In this document: positions 1-10,687 of the stretch, one piece after another
Position numbering within the stretch: position 1 is the first letter of the stretch
How the letters are laid out: every line of letters begins with the position of its first letter
Assembly (NCBI GenBank): GCA_013115135.1
Contig: JABANP010000144.1
Span: 1 to 64,000, forward strand
Direction: 5' to 3'
Length of the DNA stretch: 64,000 bases
Origin: Perkinsus olseni
Taxonomy: Eukaryota; Perkinsozoa; Perkinsida; Perkinsidae
Translations under genes and position numbers: made by a program
Notes under the pieces: generated by a model
Database searches by the model: none
The model's input: only the letters and a program-made list of their open reading frames with translations
Told to the model about the DNA's origin: nothing

Positions 1-349
1 AAATCACGTACTCCTTCATGATTCACTTCAAGCATAATCTTCGAACTCTGAGCGAGCTACGGGAGATCCTTCTCTTCACACGGTTGATACCTGGACAGTC
101 CTGCGCATCCTGTAGGCCTTCGGCCGTTCTTGAGGACCCCCTGGCCAGGGCTGGCAATACATGAACCGCGATCGACCGGACGATCTAAGCAGACCGTCAC
201 CGAGCTGCAAAGGAGAGTACGGACCTTCTCTATGCACCGCTCTTCCAAGCTTGTTTCTAGATGCTCCTCAACAATCTCCGGTATAATATCCTCCTGAAAG
301 GTTGCGGCAGTGACGACCAGTGACCACGACTGAAGGCGTACTTACCAAT

Positions 350-669
350 GGGCCCCCACTCGGCACGGCCGACTGGAGTATCTGGGCAGCCCGTATTGCG
401 GCATCCCCCGACATTCTGACTCACCGTCGTATCCAAGGCCGTCACGAGGCGGTCAACAGCCAGACTGTAGCGAACGTACGTCCTCGAGTTCTCGTACGTT
501 GCCAGGCCTTCCCCTTCCTGAACGGAGCAATAACTACAAGCCTTATCACCACGCCACAGACTTCGTCGTTGCCGTCGTCTACTTCTCTCGGCTCAGCCGT
601 TACGACAGCAGCCACGCCCCTGAAGGCACCCCATACTGCTTCGTAAGGCGGCTTCTTCCACTGTAGCAT
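350..669 (-). CDS. possible coding exon, unknown protein
   Basis: The minus strand has an open frame here. It is closed at its downstream side by a GTAAGT splice donor, seen as cttac on the plus strand near 346. The frame reads as a normal mixed-composition protein, with segments such as KKPPYEAVWGAFRGV and DDGNDEVCGVVI. I do not recognise a family. It could be a downstream exon of the EF-hand gene that occupies the next 3 kb, because strand and intron style agree. The link is inference and no start codon can be assigned. Confidence 0.28.
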
Positions 670-963
670 CTCACTCGATTGACCTAGTCGACGCTAACTT
701 CCCGAGAGGTACACGAGCCTTGCCGCGGTACCGCTCCACCAGGTTCTTCAAATCATCACTGCCACCCCCAGCCCCTCCATCCTTCTAAAAGTCGGCTCCT
801 CCACAACTCATAGCCGAACCAAACCGACCTTGCCGCCTTTCTTATTTGTGCTTTCCGGCGTAGCCTCCGGCACGCTGATGTCTATGTACAGCCACTGGTC
901 CTCCAAGTCATGTGAGGAGGAGCCGCCGTGCAGAGCGCGAACGGTTCGGAGGAAGTTTCGACC

Positions 964-3303
964 CTAAGCAGAAGTCCGTTCCGTTTCTATGACGAACAAG
1001 AGAGTTGACAGAACAGCTGCCCTCCTCACTTTGTAGGCCTCTACGGTATGAGGCCCCCACTTGATGAGAGGGCCGAGCTGCGGGGGCTCGGAGTCCTCCA
1101 ATCCCACTCCCTCCCCGAGGTATAGTAGAATGTTATCCACTGTACCGAACCTAGGGCAAGCTTTCTCCCAACTGCATGCATCGACATAAGATACCTCTTG
1201 AGGGCCCATGTTCGGAAACGCTCGACAAGACCGCAGACTCCAGCGATGTCTAGCTGTGCCATGAATCGGACAGTCTCATCATCCACAGTACCCGAACGAT
1301 TGAGGGCAAGGAAGTTGAAGACATGCCTACAGAGACCGACGCTGCAGTAGCTGGAAAGAAGGGCTGACCGTACCCCGCCTTGATGCCGCCGTTAACGCGG
1401 CTGACGGTGTCCTCAGCCATCAGCAGCCTCTCAACCTCTTGACGAGTCATGGCTCCTAAAAAGCGGACTGCGAGTCATCCATGTACTGCAGCCTACCTCC
1501 ATCCGCCCTGGAGCTATCTGCCCTACTCCAGCTACTCAGTATCTCAGCAGCAGTCTTGAGTTGAAGTAAGGTCTCGAACACCTACAGCATGGCGCAGAGT
1601 CGTGATGATGAAATCACCCGATTCGTGGTGTCCAGTGGTCTGCAACAGGCCGCCTACCTCTGAGGTTTCCAGCAACATAATATCCGCTGCTGACACATAG
1701 CCATCACCGTCAGAATCGAGCCAATGGAAGATCAGGTCGACATCGACCCCGCTGAGATCGTCCTCCTCCGAGAGAGCAGTCTTCATGTAGTCAGCGAAAC
1801 TAGCATGAGGAGGAGCAAGTGAACTCAGACGGTTTCCCGGTAACCTACACCTACCCGTGTACGTCGATACCCTTCTCAGAGCCCATGGCCTCGTAAGCAT
1901 CAGCGATGCTGCCGCTAGAGGCAACGCAGGCCTTGCGCAGCATCCCGAGATTCTTCATCATCTCGACACGCCTGAAAGTTCCTCAGTAAAGAGCGAGCTT
2001 AGAACTCAGTAAACTTGTAACGAGTGGCTCCGCTAGGAGATGATTTACATATTGGTAGCACCTGTAGATATAAAGGGCTGTGAGGTGCTGTGCTTGCAAC
2101 CCTCCCTCGGATACGCCCAAGGAGCCGAAGATAACCTTGGCTGTGGCATGACCCTTCTCTTCATCGACTGCATCTGCTCCGGAGGCCTACGTGAATCAAC
2201 CGGCCCTCTACGTGATTAACCCGATCCCTCCACTGGCTGCGGAGCCTCTTCCTCCACTGCTCTCTCAGTCGCTTGCTGTAGCCACTTCGCGAGCTGAGGG
2301 GATAGCCTCCCCTAGCCTTGAGAACTGTCCTACCGACCTCTCCCTGAGTTATCATGTTGGGTGCTTCTGTCGAAGGCCTCCTGCCTGTCACCCCGGCCAG
2401 TGCATCCTCAGGACCTCCAAATGCCTAGAAGCAGACGATTTATTCACAGCATCGACGGAGTGACGGACCCCCTGAAGCAGCCCAGCCACTCTAGCTGCCT
2501 CCTTGATGTCCTCTGAACGGTCCACTACCGATAGCCTCTCGCCGAACTTGAACAAAAAATGGTGACAAATTCTTAGAGCGGGCGTATTGTGATCCTTACG
2601 GTGGCCTTGGTGATACAGCTTTGGCGTCCGTCAGCGAGAGCTTCGTACAGTGCTCTCACTGCACTCGGGCCAACAGGATAACCGAGAGCTCTGAGAGAGA
2701 GGCAAATCGATCGTAGGAGAGCACTTGAGATGACAGGCAGGGATAATCGAAGGGCCGACCTACTGCGACCGCGAAGGCGCGGTGATAGTTTTATGCTACC
2801 TACCCAGCTGCAACAACTTACTCAATCTTCCTCCGGAACTCCTCGGCCTCCACACGAATCTCCGGTGGTGTATCCTGGCACTGTCGATAACGGGGACTGC
2901 CGAGAGCCACCAACGCGGGCTTACGTTGTCGCTGCCATCGCCTCTACCACTTTCGACCTCCTCATGGTCATCGTCGGCAGCGGTTGCTGGCGGTGAAGCC
3001 CACCTGTGGAGCCTCCCCCCGCTCAGCTGCATTTCGCCAAGAGTGATCTGCCCAGTAGAGCCTTCGGGCACTCGGTGGGTAGTATCCTCGTACAGTGTAT
3101 TGTAGAGGGTGAGAGTCATCCAGGAAGCAGGCCGCCGCCGCCTCCTCACCAACGACTTCATCCTTGTTATGGTCAGCAGCGTTGAGGAGAGGCTGGGGTA
3201 GGCTGTACCTGACCATCAGCTTGAGCTGTCTGTCCCCACTTGTGGGCGGGCAAGGATTTATCGAGAGTGTAAGGGGACGTCTGAGCGATGAGGATACCGA
3301 CAT
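964..3303 (-). CDS. EF-hand protein, multi-exon, structure unresolved
   Basis: Several minus-strand frames in this interval look like exons of a calcium-binding protein. The exon near 1544-1924 contains a good EF-hand loop, DSDGDGYVSAAD, preceded by the acidic helix LSGVDVDLIFHWL. The exon near 2968-3303 contains a second, weaker loop-like stretch, DHNKDEVVGEEA, after LPQPLLNAA. Frames at 1041-1286 and 1250-1450 (MTRQEVERLLMAEDTV) may be further downstream exons. EF-hand loops bind calcium through residues at positions 1, 3, 5, 7, 9 and 12, and the first loop has acidic residues at 1, 3, 5 and 12. I could not join the exons with confidence, so this may be one gene or two. It has no recognisable catalytic domain. 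Confidence 0.42.
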
Positions 3304-3391
3304 GCCGTGGACTTGCAGCGTGAGGACGCGCCAGTCAGTCGGGAAATCTTCGACATCGCCTAACGAAGTGAGTAATGGTGTGAGGATCTGA

Positions 3392-4585
3392 TGCCCCTCT
3401 CACGGACAGAGGAGGGCGGGGAGTAGAGCTCTCTCACCAATCAGGGTGTCTGCGGATATTTTCACGAAAGCCTCCAAAGTCAGAGCTTGGTCAGCCCCCA
3501 GCTCTGCTGGACCACTCGGTGGATCTAACGGCAGCGGGATGAAGATACATGGTGAGAAAATCGGACGGCCGAACACTCTTCCTCACGGCCACTCGGGCTA
3601 CGCGACACGCTTTGGACTACTGCGTTTCGGTAGTGCTGGTACAAGACGCCTCACTGCCCTAAGGGACCCCCATAGTTCTACTGCTCTCTACACCTACCCT
3701 GCTCTGCTTCCTCTCGCTGAGGCTCCCCAGAGCCCTCAGGGGCTGTGCCGTATTCTGCAGTGAGGGTAAGTCTGAGGGGCTGGGGAAATTATAAAGACCA
3801 GTACGCGATGAAACCTACGGGTAGAGGCCCTCTATGGTTTCAGCTTGATGCAGAAGGCTGCGTAAAGGGACGCGCCCTCTAGCTATGACAGCCCCGTCCC
3901 GATCCTCGTCTAGAAGCCGAAGCTCCAGTGAGCCTAGACAGATCTGAGATCAACTACTGCGATAGCATTTTCGAGCGAACTTAATAAACCACCTTAGTCT
4001 GGAAGTTGGCGTGTCTCCTGATGTCAACTACCCATGTCGTAGTCGGCTCGTCATCACCAGTATCCGGTTTCTCAAAGGTCCATCCAGACTGAGATAACCA
4101 AAAGTCTCTCTCGAGTGAGAGTCTATGCCGCTAGCGCAAGGCTGACCATACCGGGACCGTACCAGCCTCAGTGGACTTCCTTCATTCGGTGGGCCTCCTG
4201 ACGCCTTAGAACGGGCTGTGAGGGGCTCCTGCGAGATAGAGGTGAGGTCCAGCTCTAGAGAGGTATTGAACGGGGTCGTCAACCCTTCGATGTACTCCTG
4301 AGTGCAAACACAGGCTGCTCGCGAACCTCGGGGATAGAAAATTCCGCCGGGCATGAGGAGAACAGGAGCTGGTTGACGGTGCCCATAACAGACTAAGTTG
4401 GACGCTGGTGTCCTCCAGAAGCAATACCAACAGAGGAACAAGCGAGAAATGTAGCGTCATACCACGGAAGCTGACAGGCTCAGGGCCGGTTGATGATGAT
4501 CACTCGAAGCATCGTCAGACTGAATTTCGGCGGCGGCTGGCATGTGGCAGTCGAACGAGAATCCTGCGGGCACATCTCCCAGGGG
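3392..4585. other. stretch with no assignable gene
   Basis: Open frames on both strands are short, and none shows a family motif together with usable splice sites. Minus-strand coding is possible near 4028-4460, because the flanking exons are on that strand, but two overlapping frames compete and neither is convincing. Confidence 0.4.
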
Positions 4586-4840
4586 CTATTGACGGTGGTT
4601 TTTCACTACCAAGAAGGAATTGCGACAGGGAAAGGCAAAGATTGTGAAGGCATAAGCAAAAGCGCTCCTTCGCACAATGACGAGATGGGTCGAGGGCGTC
4701 TGCAGCAAGTGAGCGGTATGTAGTGAATTGAGGAGCAGGTGCAAGGCAGTATTGAAGTTGTCACCGGCGGCCGACAGGTTGCATAGGTAGATGCTGAGAC
4801 GCCTGCTTCCCATGCCGACTGAGTAGAGGTTCGCTTTCAC
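4586..4840 (-). CDS. possible coding exon, unknown protein
   Basis: The minus-strand frame contains an amphipathic stretch, NFNTALHLLLNSLHTAHLL, after GMGSRRLSIYLCN. Composition is protein-like but I do not recognise it. It lies upstream, in the minus sense, of the EF-hand exons and could be their 5' part or a separate small gene. Confidence 0.28.
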   Translation of the reverse strand: MKANLYSVGMGSRRLSIYLCNLSAAGDNFNTALHLLLNSLHTAHLLQTPSTHLVIVRRSAFAYAFTIFAFPCRNSFLVVKNHRQ

Positions 4841-4908
4841 AGTGGTACAAGGAATGTAACGAGATTCTAGACATCAAAGAAAAGCTCGTGTCCCTCAACC
4901 CTTCGATG

Positions 4909-4930
4909 CGACATGGGAGCTCCCATGTCG
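4909..4930. repeat. 22-bp perfect palindrome
   Basis: The sequence centred between 4919 and 4920 is its own reverse complement over 22 bases, with half-site CGACATGGGAG. A TATAAAT element lies 11 bases further on, at 4942-4948. A perfect dyad next to a TATA-like box suggests a regulatory site or a cruciform. Which gene it would serve is unclear, because no plus-strand gene follows closely. Confidence 0.6.
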
Positions 4931-4941
4931 GTTGTGTTGAG

Positions 4942-4948
4942 TATAAAT
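4942..4948 (+). promoter_or_regulatory. TATA-like box beside the palindrome
   Basis: TATAAAT follows the 22-bp palindrome by 11 bases. It resembles a TATA box, but neither the transcript it would drive nor a start site is visible. Alveolate promoters often lack TATA boxes, so this may be chance. Confidence 0.25.
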
Positions 4949-4985
4949 GGGCGGCTGCATGGCAGATGGGGACGGACTAAACCAT

Positions 4986-5240
4986 CTATTCTACAGCATC
5001 TCCAATAGAATTTGCCGCGGCAACAGAACTCGTAAAATCATCCTTCCCTGCTCCCGAGGGGCGGCGGAGGTGTCCCGTACCGTTACGGCATCCCCTCAAT
5101 TGAAAATCATTGAACACAAACGATAAGTAGTAGACATCAACATCACACACCTCTTGGACAGCATGACCTCATCCAGCCAGCAGCAGAAGCAGCGCAACAC
5201 TTTTAAGAGCAGCAGCGGCAGCAGCAGCAGCCTGCCACAT
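4986..5240 (-). CDS. short signal-peptide ORF interrupted by TGA
   Basis: From ATG at 5240 the minus strand encodes a textbook signal peptide: an alanine run followed by LKSVALLLLLAG. A TGA follows at 5169-5171. The same frame then continues for about 60 codons with ordinary composition (GHAVQEVCDVDVYYLS onward) to a TAG at 4986-4988. The alanine run is encoded by a GCN repeat, so chance is possible. It sits just downstream of three broken or intact secreted-protein genes on the same strand. It could be a fourth, unrelated secreted gene with a nonsense codon, or a short intron could remove the TGA. No homologue is recognised. Confidence 0.3.
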
Positions 5241-5248
5241 GGTAACTT

Positions 5249-6204
5249 TCATCGGCCCAGAATATAAGTAATGACTTTCTTCGGTTTCATACCGCTCTTC
5301 TCAGCAGTCTGTACAACAGTGTTCGAAACATTGCGTTGTTCATCGCAGAGAAGCCCAACCGTGCGATGCTTCAACTTGATGACATTCAGCGTGGTGGCTC
5401 GGAGCTTCTTCTCAATAATGTGTATAGCGGCCAGCTTATGGATTCCCAACTTATCTATCAAAGCACTCTGGGGAACGTAAGCCCCACCACCACTTTTATG
5501 ATCGTAGCTATCCTTCACGGCGTCAGCAGCCGATGCTAAGCTTCTCAGCTGGGAAATGTTCAGATCATTCACTCTGGACCGGAGCGGGTCCAGGCCAGTG
5601 ACTGTATGACGCGCTCTGAACTCCCACATCACTGCCTGTGGTTCTTTTATCTCACATTTGTGAACACGGTTTTTGTCAGGAAAAATGCCGAAGTATTTCC
5701 TACTGAAATCAAGGAGAACAGAATCAGATGGCACTCGGAGCACTCAGGAGAGACGTAGGCTTATTAGGTGTTGGTGAATGCAACTTCATCATCGCCATCC
5801 TTCGGGCAAGCAACCGACACCGTGTTCACCCAGCCGCTATGCAGCAATTTTATCTCCAACTTTTTCCACGTGTCTCGACGGTTTCATCATTGTTGTACTC
5901 GCAATGAAGAGCGTTGTCCTCCTGACCTATCGCGGTTAACTTCAGCGGGGGGTAGCCCTAAGAGTAGGAGGCTTAGAGGGCAGAATAAGGTGGTAGAAGA
6001 CACACACTGATGGAAGCAAATGCTGCCTCCTTTCAGCTATCGACAACAGTCGAACAAAACGCTCTTACTTTATTATTTTGCTCGAAGGAGCTCGCTGCAC
6101 CGATTCCGGCCTTGGAGATTGGATTGCGATTAGCTCAGGATGGGTAAGCTGGAGAGGAGCCCTACAGCAGTAGCAGTACTCACGATGACTTGTTTGCTTG
6201 ACAT
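5249..6204 (-). pseudogene. secreted paralogue, copy C (degenerate)
   Basis: This is the third copy of the tandem secreted family. It starts with a signal peptide, MSSKQVIVSTATAVGLLSS, that resembles the start of copy B. The frame then breaks within about 25 codons of the start, and again near 5860 between CEYNNDETVETR and WKKLEIKLLHSGWV. The exon 1 end keeps the family signature ACPKDGDDEVAF, but the position where copies A and B have a GT donor reads CTAATAAG. Exon 2 is one long clean frame from an acceptor near 5720 to the stop at 5249. It ends LCDEQRNVSNTVV...ITYILGR, parallel to copies A and B. Two frame breaks plus a lost donor suggest a pseudogene. Indel sequencing errors could explain the frame breaks but not the donor. 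Confidence 0.6.
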
Positions 6205-6473
6205 ACTAAGGATATCACTGTGGAGCGCACTAGAAGCAGACCGCTGTCCAGCACACTTGAATGCTCTCAACACTAGAAGCTGCAATCCGAAGAACTTCGG
6301 AGCGACACTTTCAAAAAGTTTTGACTCTAAGGCACGAAGGCACCACCCTGTATGAGGCCCTTGTTTGATTCCCATTGAATACAACGCGTGGCTTCAACAC
6401 ACAACTACAGCATCACATGCGTTCTTGGTATGATGTTGGAAGCAAAACAGCTGTAACTGGCAACGACACTTGA
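6205..6473. other. intergenic spacer between paralogues C and B
   Basis: No coding signal beyond the ends of the neighbouring paralogues. It holds the presumed promoter of copy C and the 3' flank of copy B. Confidence 0.4.
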
Positions 6474-7351
6474 CTATCTACCAATGGCAATAGTCGTGAA
6501 GTTCTCAGGCCCTCTTCCCTGGCCCTCAGCAAGTTTGATGGCACCTTCAGCGAGTTTGCGAGACTCGTTGCAGAGAACTCCGAAAGTACGATAGCTTCGC
6601 TTGATCAACCCCATTGCCGTCGAGCAGATACCGAAACTCTCAGCCACGCCCATCGTCTCTGTCTGGAGCCTCTTCCACTCCTCGGCAGCCGAACTCAGTG
6701 CTCATCTTGTGGAAGATTCCCGTCCCGAAAAAAGCGTTGATGTACCATAGCGGGTCCGTGACAGAGTGTGTTGGAGGTTCCCTGAACTGCCACTGCACTG
6801 GCTGCGGGTAGTTGGGCTGATACTCGTAAAGGTGGCTCTCTGTGTACCAGATGTTACGCTGGGAAAGCTTGCTGAGAGTACAGAGATCATACTTGAGAAC
6901 GAACGTACAATGCAGTGCAAAATGACTCACAAGGTGCTGGCAAAAGCATCTCGATCGTCAGCCTTCGGGCAAGTGACGGCCGTCGTCCTCAACTCGGCCG
7001 ACTGCGTTACTTTGAACTCCAATGATGCCAAAGTGTCTTCACCATCTTCACCGTGGCGGTAATAACAATCAACAGTGCTTGCCATCCAGCCGACCTCTGC
7101 ATACCCAAGAGAGGGGTAACCCTGGGAATGGACGACACGTGCAACAAGCAACAAACGGGAAAGAAAGACGCTCCGCTAGGTAAACGGCAAGCTACATATG
7201 AAGGTTTGTCTGAGCAGCAAAATACCACTCCGGTGAAGGCTGTTCTTACATCATGGGCAGCGTTGGGAGCCGCCGCCCTCATTGCAACGCCGAAGGGTAA
7301 GCTCGAGAGCAACCCAACAGCAGTGGAAAGGATGAGCGGCGTAGACGTCAT
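6474..7351 (-). pseudogene. secreted paralogue, copy B (two frameshifts)
   Basis: Exon 1 begins with the signal peptide MTSTPLILSTAVGLLSSL. It changes frame near 7130-7190 before continuing as LASLEFKVTQSAELRTT and AVTCPKADDRDAFAST, which align with copy A. A GTGAGT donor follows and an acceptor lies near 6865. Exon 2 starts KLSQRNIWYTESHLYEYQP, matching copy A through the LYEYQP core. It then needs a second shift near 6712, where KMS must continue as LSSAAEEWKRLQTE. The rest stays open to TAG at 6474, ending PENFTTIAIGR. The intron position is identical to copy A. Either this is a recent pseudogene or the assembly carries two indels. Function of the family is unknown; a secreted role is inferred from the signal peptide. 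Confidence 0.62.
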
Positions 7352-8225
7352 GTGACTGAGTATCCTCAACAGCGTGACACTGTAAGAAGGCATGGATGGG
7401 CCATCGCGGCATAGCGACTCGTGTGAACACGCCGCGTAACTCACACGATCAGTACACTGCTCTTCCCAATACACAACTTCTGAAGCACTTATTGAGAGAG
7501 GCCCATCTAAAACTAAAGATATCCAGAAGACGCCTTCCAGGAATCATACGGCGCTCCGAAACCGGCGATAAGGAGACGGCGGCGGGCGAGAGCAGGCTGT
7601 CGCACTGTAACGATGCAAGGGGTGTTGTTTCGCGTAAGTAATTCTGGCCGAGCGGGAACTTCCCGCTGGAAAGGCTTCCTCTCGTAACGCAGACCAAAGT
7701 ACCACCGTCAAGCACATGACGATCACTACATCGGGTTTCGTTACTGAGTGGATATTCCTGCAGCAGCAGGGTGCAAACGACAACAAGCCTCAGGGTCACC
7801 TCGACCACCAACAAAATCCTTAGTTGTCGAGCCACACGATCAAAACACTGCTGCGCCACCATCCTGTGATGACTTTTGAGTGAGCGTGAGTTTGCCGTGC
7901 TAACCTGGCACTGGTGTGTTTGGGAAGAGCTTAGAGGTTTGGGACGTAAAAGCGATCACTAGGCAAGAGCTCATCACCTCCAGAAGTTAGTCACCCATAC
8001 CAGCGTTTCCCAAGTTCTTGTGTTCGTGACTGGACAAGATACGGAGCCGAGCAGTCTTGCGGCCGAAGCCTCTCAATAAGGGTTTCTCGATAGGCACTTC
8101 TGGGCTGAACTTCCCTACATAACGTCTAGGTGCTGCTAACACAAGCAGTGAGGAGTAAGACATCATCACCATCGGACACCTTGCTAACATACCACACGAA
8201 CTTCCAGCGCTTCAACAATCGCTGG
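7352..8225. other. spacer between paralogues B and A
   Basis: About 870 bases with only weak open frames, the longest at 7449-7862 on the minus strand. That frame has no signal peptide, no family signature and no clear splice sites. I see nothing here that I can support as a gene. Confidence 0.35.
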
Positions 8226-9124
8226 CTAGCCGAAAACGATAGTCGTCGAGTTCTCGGTTATCCCTCCTTTGTTTCTAGCGGCTTCAACAGCATTTTTGGA
8301 GATCTTGCGGTGCTCGTCGCAGAGAGCACCGAACGTCCCATAGTAGAGCTTGATAAAATGCATGGCCAGAGAACAGACCTCAACCCGCTTGTTGGCAACT
8401 CTGGTAGACATAGGCCCGCCCAAGGCCCTCAGGTCGCTCTTGGAAATGTATATTTTGTCTTCTCCTATTTTACCCTTCAAGTCTTCAGCAGCCGATTTCA
8501 AGATGCTTAGCTTGTAGGGAATAGTCGATCGATTGACGTTTATTGACCAAAACGGGTCCAAGCCAGTGTACTGCGGAGGTGGGATTTTGAACTGCCACTT
8601 CGTTTCTTGCACAAAGCTCGGCTGATATTCGTAAAGCCGGTTGTACGGCGCCCCGATATTATATTTAGAAACGGTACTGAGGATACAGAAAGCAGCTTCA
8701 TGGGAATGAAGATGATGTTGACGACGGTGCCTTACAAAGTGCTAGCAAATGAATCTTGTCCGTCAGGAGACTTGGGGCAAACGATGTCGAGGGTCCTTAG
8801 CTGGGCTGACTGCGTTACTTTGAACCCCAATGATGCCAATTTGTCTCGACTGACTTGACCGTTGGTGTAGAAACAATACGCAGCATGGTCCTGGGCACCG
8901 ATCTGTGCATTCGCCAGAGGGGGGTATGCCTGAGAGCGGACGAGGCGTGAAGGAACCAAATACGAGGGAACAATAGGTTCCGCAGAGGAACGACAAGAAG
9001 CAGCATAGCGCGACTGTTGCGTTCTCACGTTGTAGTGAGGGCCGACCCCACCGATGGCGATGCCAGAGGGTAAGCTTAAGAGCAACTGGACAGCAGCTCC
9101 GAGGATGGCCCCCTTGGACGGCAT
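8226..9124 (-). CDS. secreted protein of tandem family, copy A (intact)
   Basis: Two exons, 9124-8736 and 8676-8226, separated by a 59-nt GTAAGG...CTCAG intron in phase 2, give a 279-residue protein with no interruption. Residues 1-24 form a signal peptide (MPSKGAILGAAVQLLLSLPS). Family landmarks are LASLGFKVTQSAQLRT, then VCPKSPDGQDSFAST at the exon junction, LYEYQP early in exon 2, TGLDPFWSINV, and FGALCDEHRKISKNAV near the C terminus. The ATG at 9124 is chosen because it opens the signal peptide, as in copies B and C. No transmembrane segment follows the signal, so secretion is likely. I know no domain for it. It is probably lineage-specific and heads an array of three same-strand copies. 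Confidence 0.72.
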
Positions 9125-9236
9125 TAGAGAGAGTTAGCTTTCAAAAGCGGACTGGAAATAGGTTGGGGTGACGGCCAGTACTGGCATCATTTGATGCTGT
9201 CCTGCTACTGCCTACAATCGGTACCCTCAGAGCCCA

Positions 9237-9440
9237 ATGCCTGCTGGAGGGAAATATCTCATACGAGGAACTATTAGAGGCCACTTGAGAGAAACGCTCT
9301 TTGAAGAAGGCTTCTGCAGCACTTTAAGCAACCCAGAGGAGAGCTGGGTGGAAGTAGAACCGCACGAGAATGAGGAGAACTGGGACGAGCGAAAAAAACC
9401 ACGAGCGGTCGTCTCAGTGTGTACTGGAGAAGCGAACTGA
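9237..9440 (+). CDS. possible small acidic protein or first exon
   Basis: A 67-codon plus-strand frame starts with ATG at 9237 and reads as a plausible acidic polypeptide, with LRETLFEEGFCSTL and EVEPHENEENWDERKK. No homologue or signal peptide is recognised. The region downstream to 9960 has competing frames on both strands, so it may be a stand-alone ORF or a first exon. Confidence 0.25.
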   Translation: MPAGGKYLIRGTIRGHLRETLFEEGFCSTLSNPEESWVEVEPHENEENWDERKKPRAVVSVCTGEAN

Positions 9441-10687
9441 TGGCGGCGTTCCCTCAAGACAGCGAGGTCACGATAAAACTCATGATGCTGCTTCGGGCCC
9501 CCTTCGCCGCCCTGTTGACAGCACAGCCGTACCCCTGAAGGGAGGCGTCAGTAGCTGGACGGCAGTGTCGGGCACTATCACTCGTACCCCACACCGCTGG
9601 AAAGGACTTGACAGTTCCATGGGATTCAGCACCATCCAGAAACCTCGCGAAGCAGCACTCTCTCTACCCTCAATCACACTAGAAGCACCAGGCATGGCGA
9701 TTCGCAACGCCCGGTGCTGGCGAAGGGTTGAGACTATACATGTAAAGTTTTCTTCGCTGCCCCCACGGATACCGATTGCTTCACTGTTCCAGTTTGACTG
9801 ATTCTTTTCTACCCGAGTCAGCCACTCGTAACCTACATAACAGCAGTGGAAGGAGCAGGAATTAGACACCGCGCGAAGGAAGGGGCACGGGGCGGGCGAG
9901 GGTCTGCAAGTCCACGTTGAGCACGGAATCCTCAGCAACACGATGGTGGACAATAGTGAACAGGAGTTAACAATACGAGATCACCCTTGCTTGTTGATCA
10001 GTCAAACGTTCCCTTCAGCAGTACTCGAATGCAGCAGCCTTCCGTACGGTTGAGGCTCATCGAATGCCTGTGACCATACATACTGGTCAGTAAGAGCATC
10101 AACATCACTCTCAGCTTGTAGAAGGCTCTAGCTCTGACTACGAGCACCGGACAGCATGGCACTGTACAATCGGCGTTGCACCGTGGAGGGGTCCAGAGCA
10201 GGCAACGGGACACGGCCTCGGGCAGGGGCCTCCTCTCGACCTCCTCTTCAGCGTGAATGAGCGCAACTCTGCATGCGAGACCTCGGCTATGCCGCGTACT
10301 GTGGACTGCACAGTACGCAGTGTGTGGAGTATGGTCTACAGTGTGGAGCATCTTGAAGAAGGAGGGAGGGGCACTTCAGTAATCTCCAGCAGAGCATTGC
10401 AAATGCCCGATCCGTTCAACCCCAATGGATCCACGCGACGATTGACGGACAGCGGAGGCCATGGTAGTTATACCTTGCGGACATTAGGAGTCACGTCTTA
10501 CTCGCAATGTTGAACGAAAACATATCCTCTTCGCTGTACGCGAGCGGGGCGAAGATAAATACAGTCCCGGTTATCTCGCAGTACGATTATTGACAAATAT
10601 CCGAACCCAACAGACCCAACCAGGTTAGAAACAACGTAGCTGGTAAATAGACGTTTAGGCGGAGGACACCTTCGTTGGTGGCACCTC
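9441..10687. other. stretch with no assignable gene
   Basis: Open frames overlap on both strands, for example 9370-9801 plus and 9480-9953 minus. None shows a motif or consistent splice signals. The right part is the 3' flank of the NAT10 gene. Confidence 0.35.
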
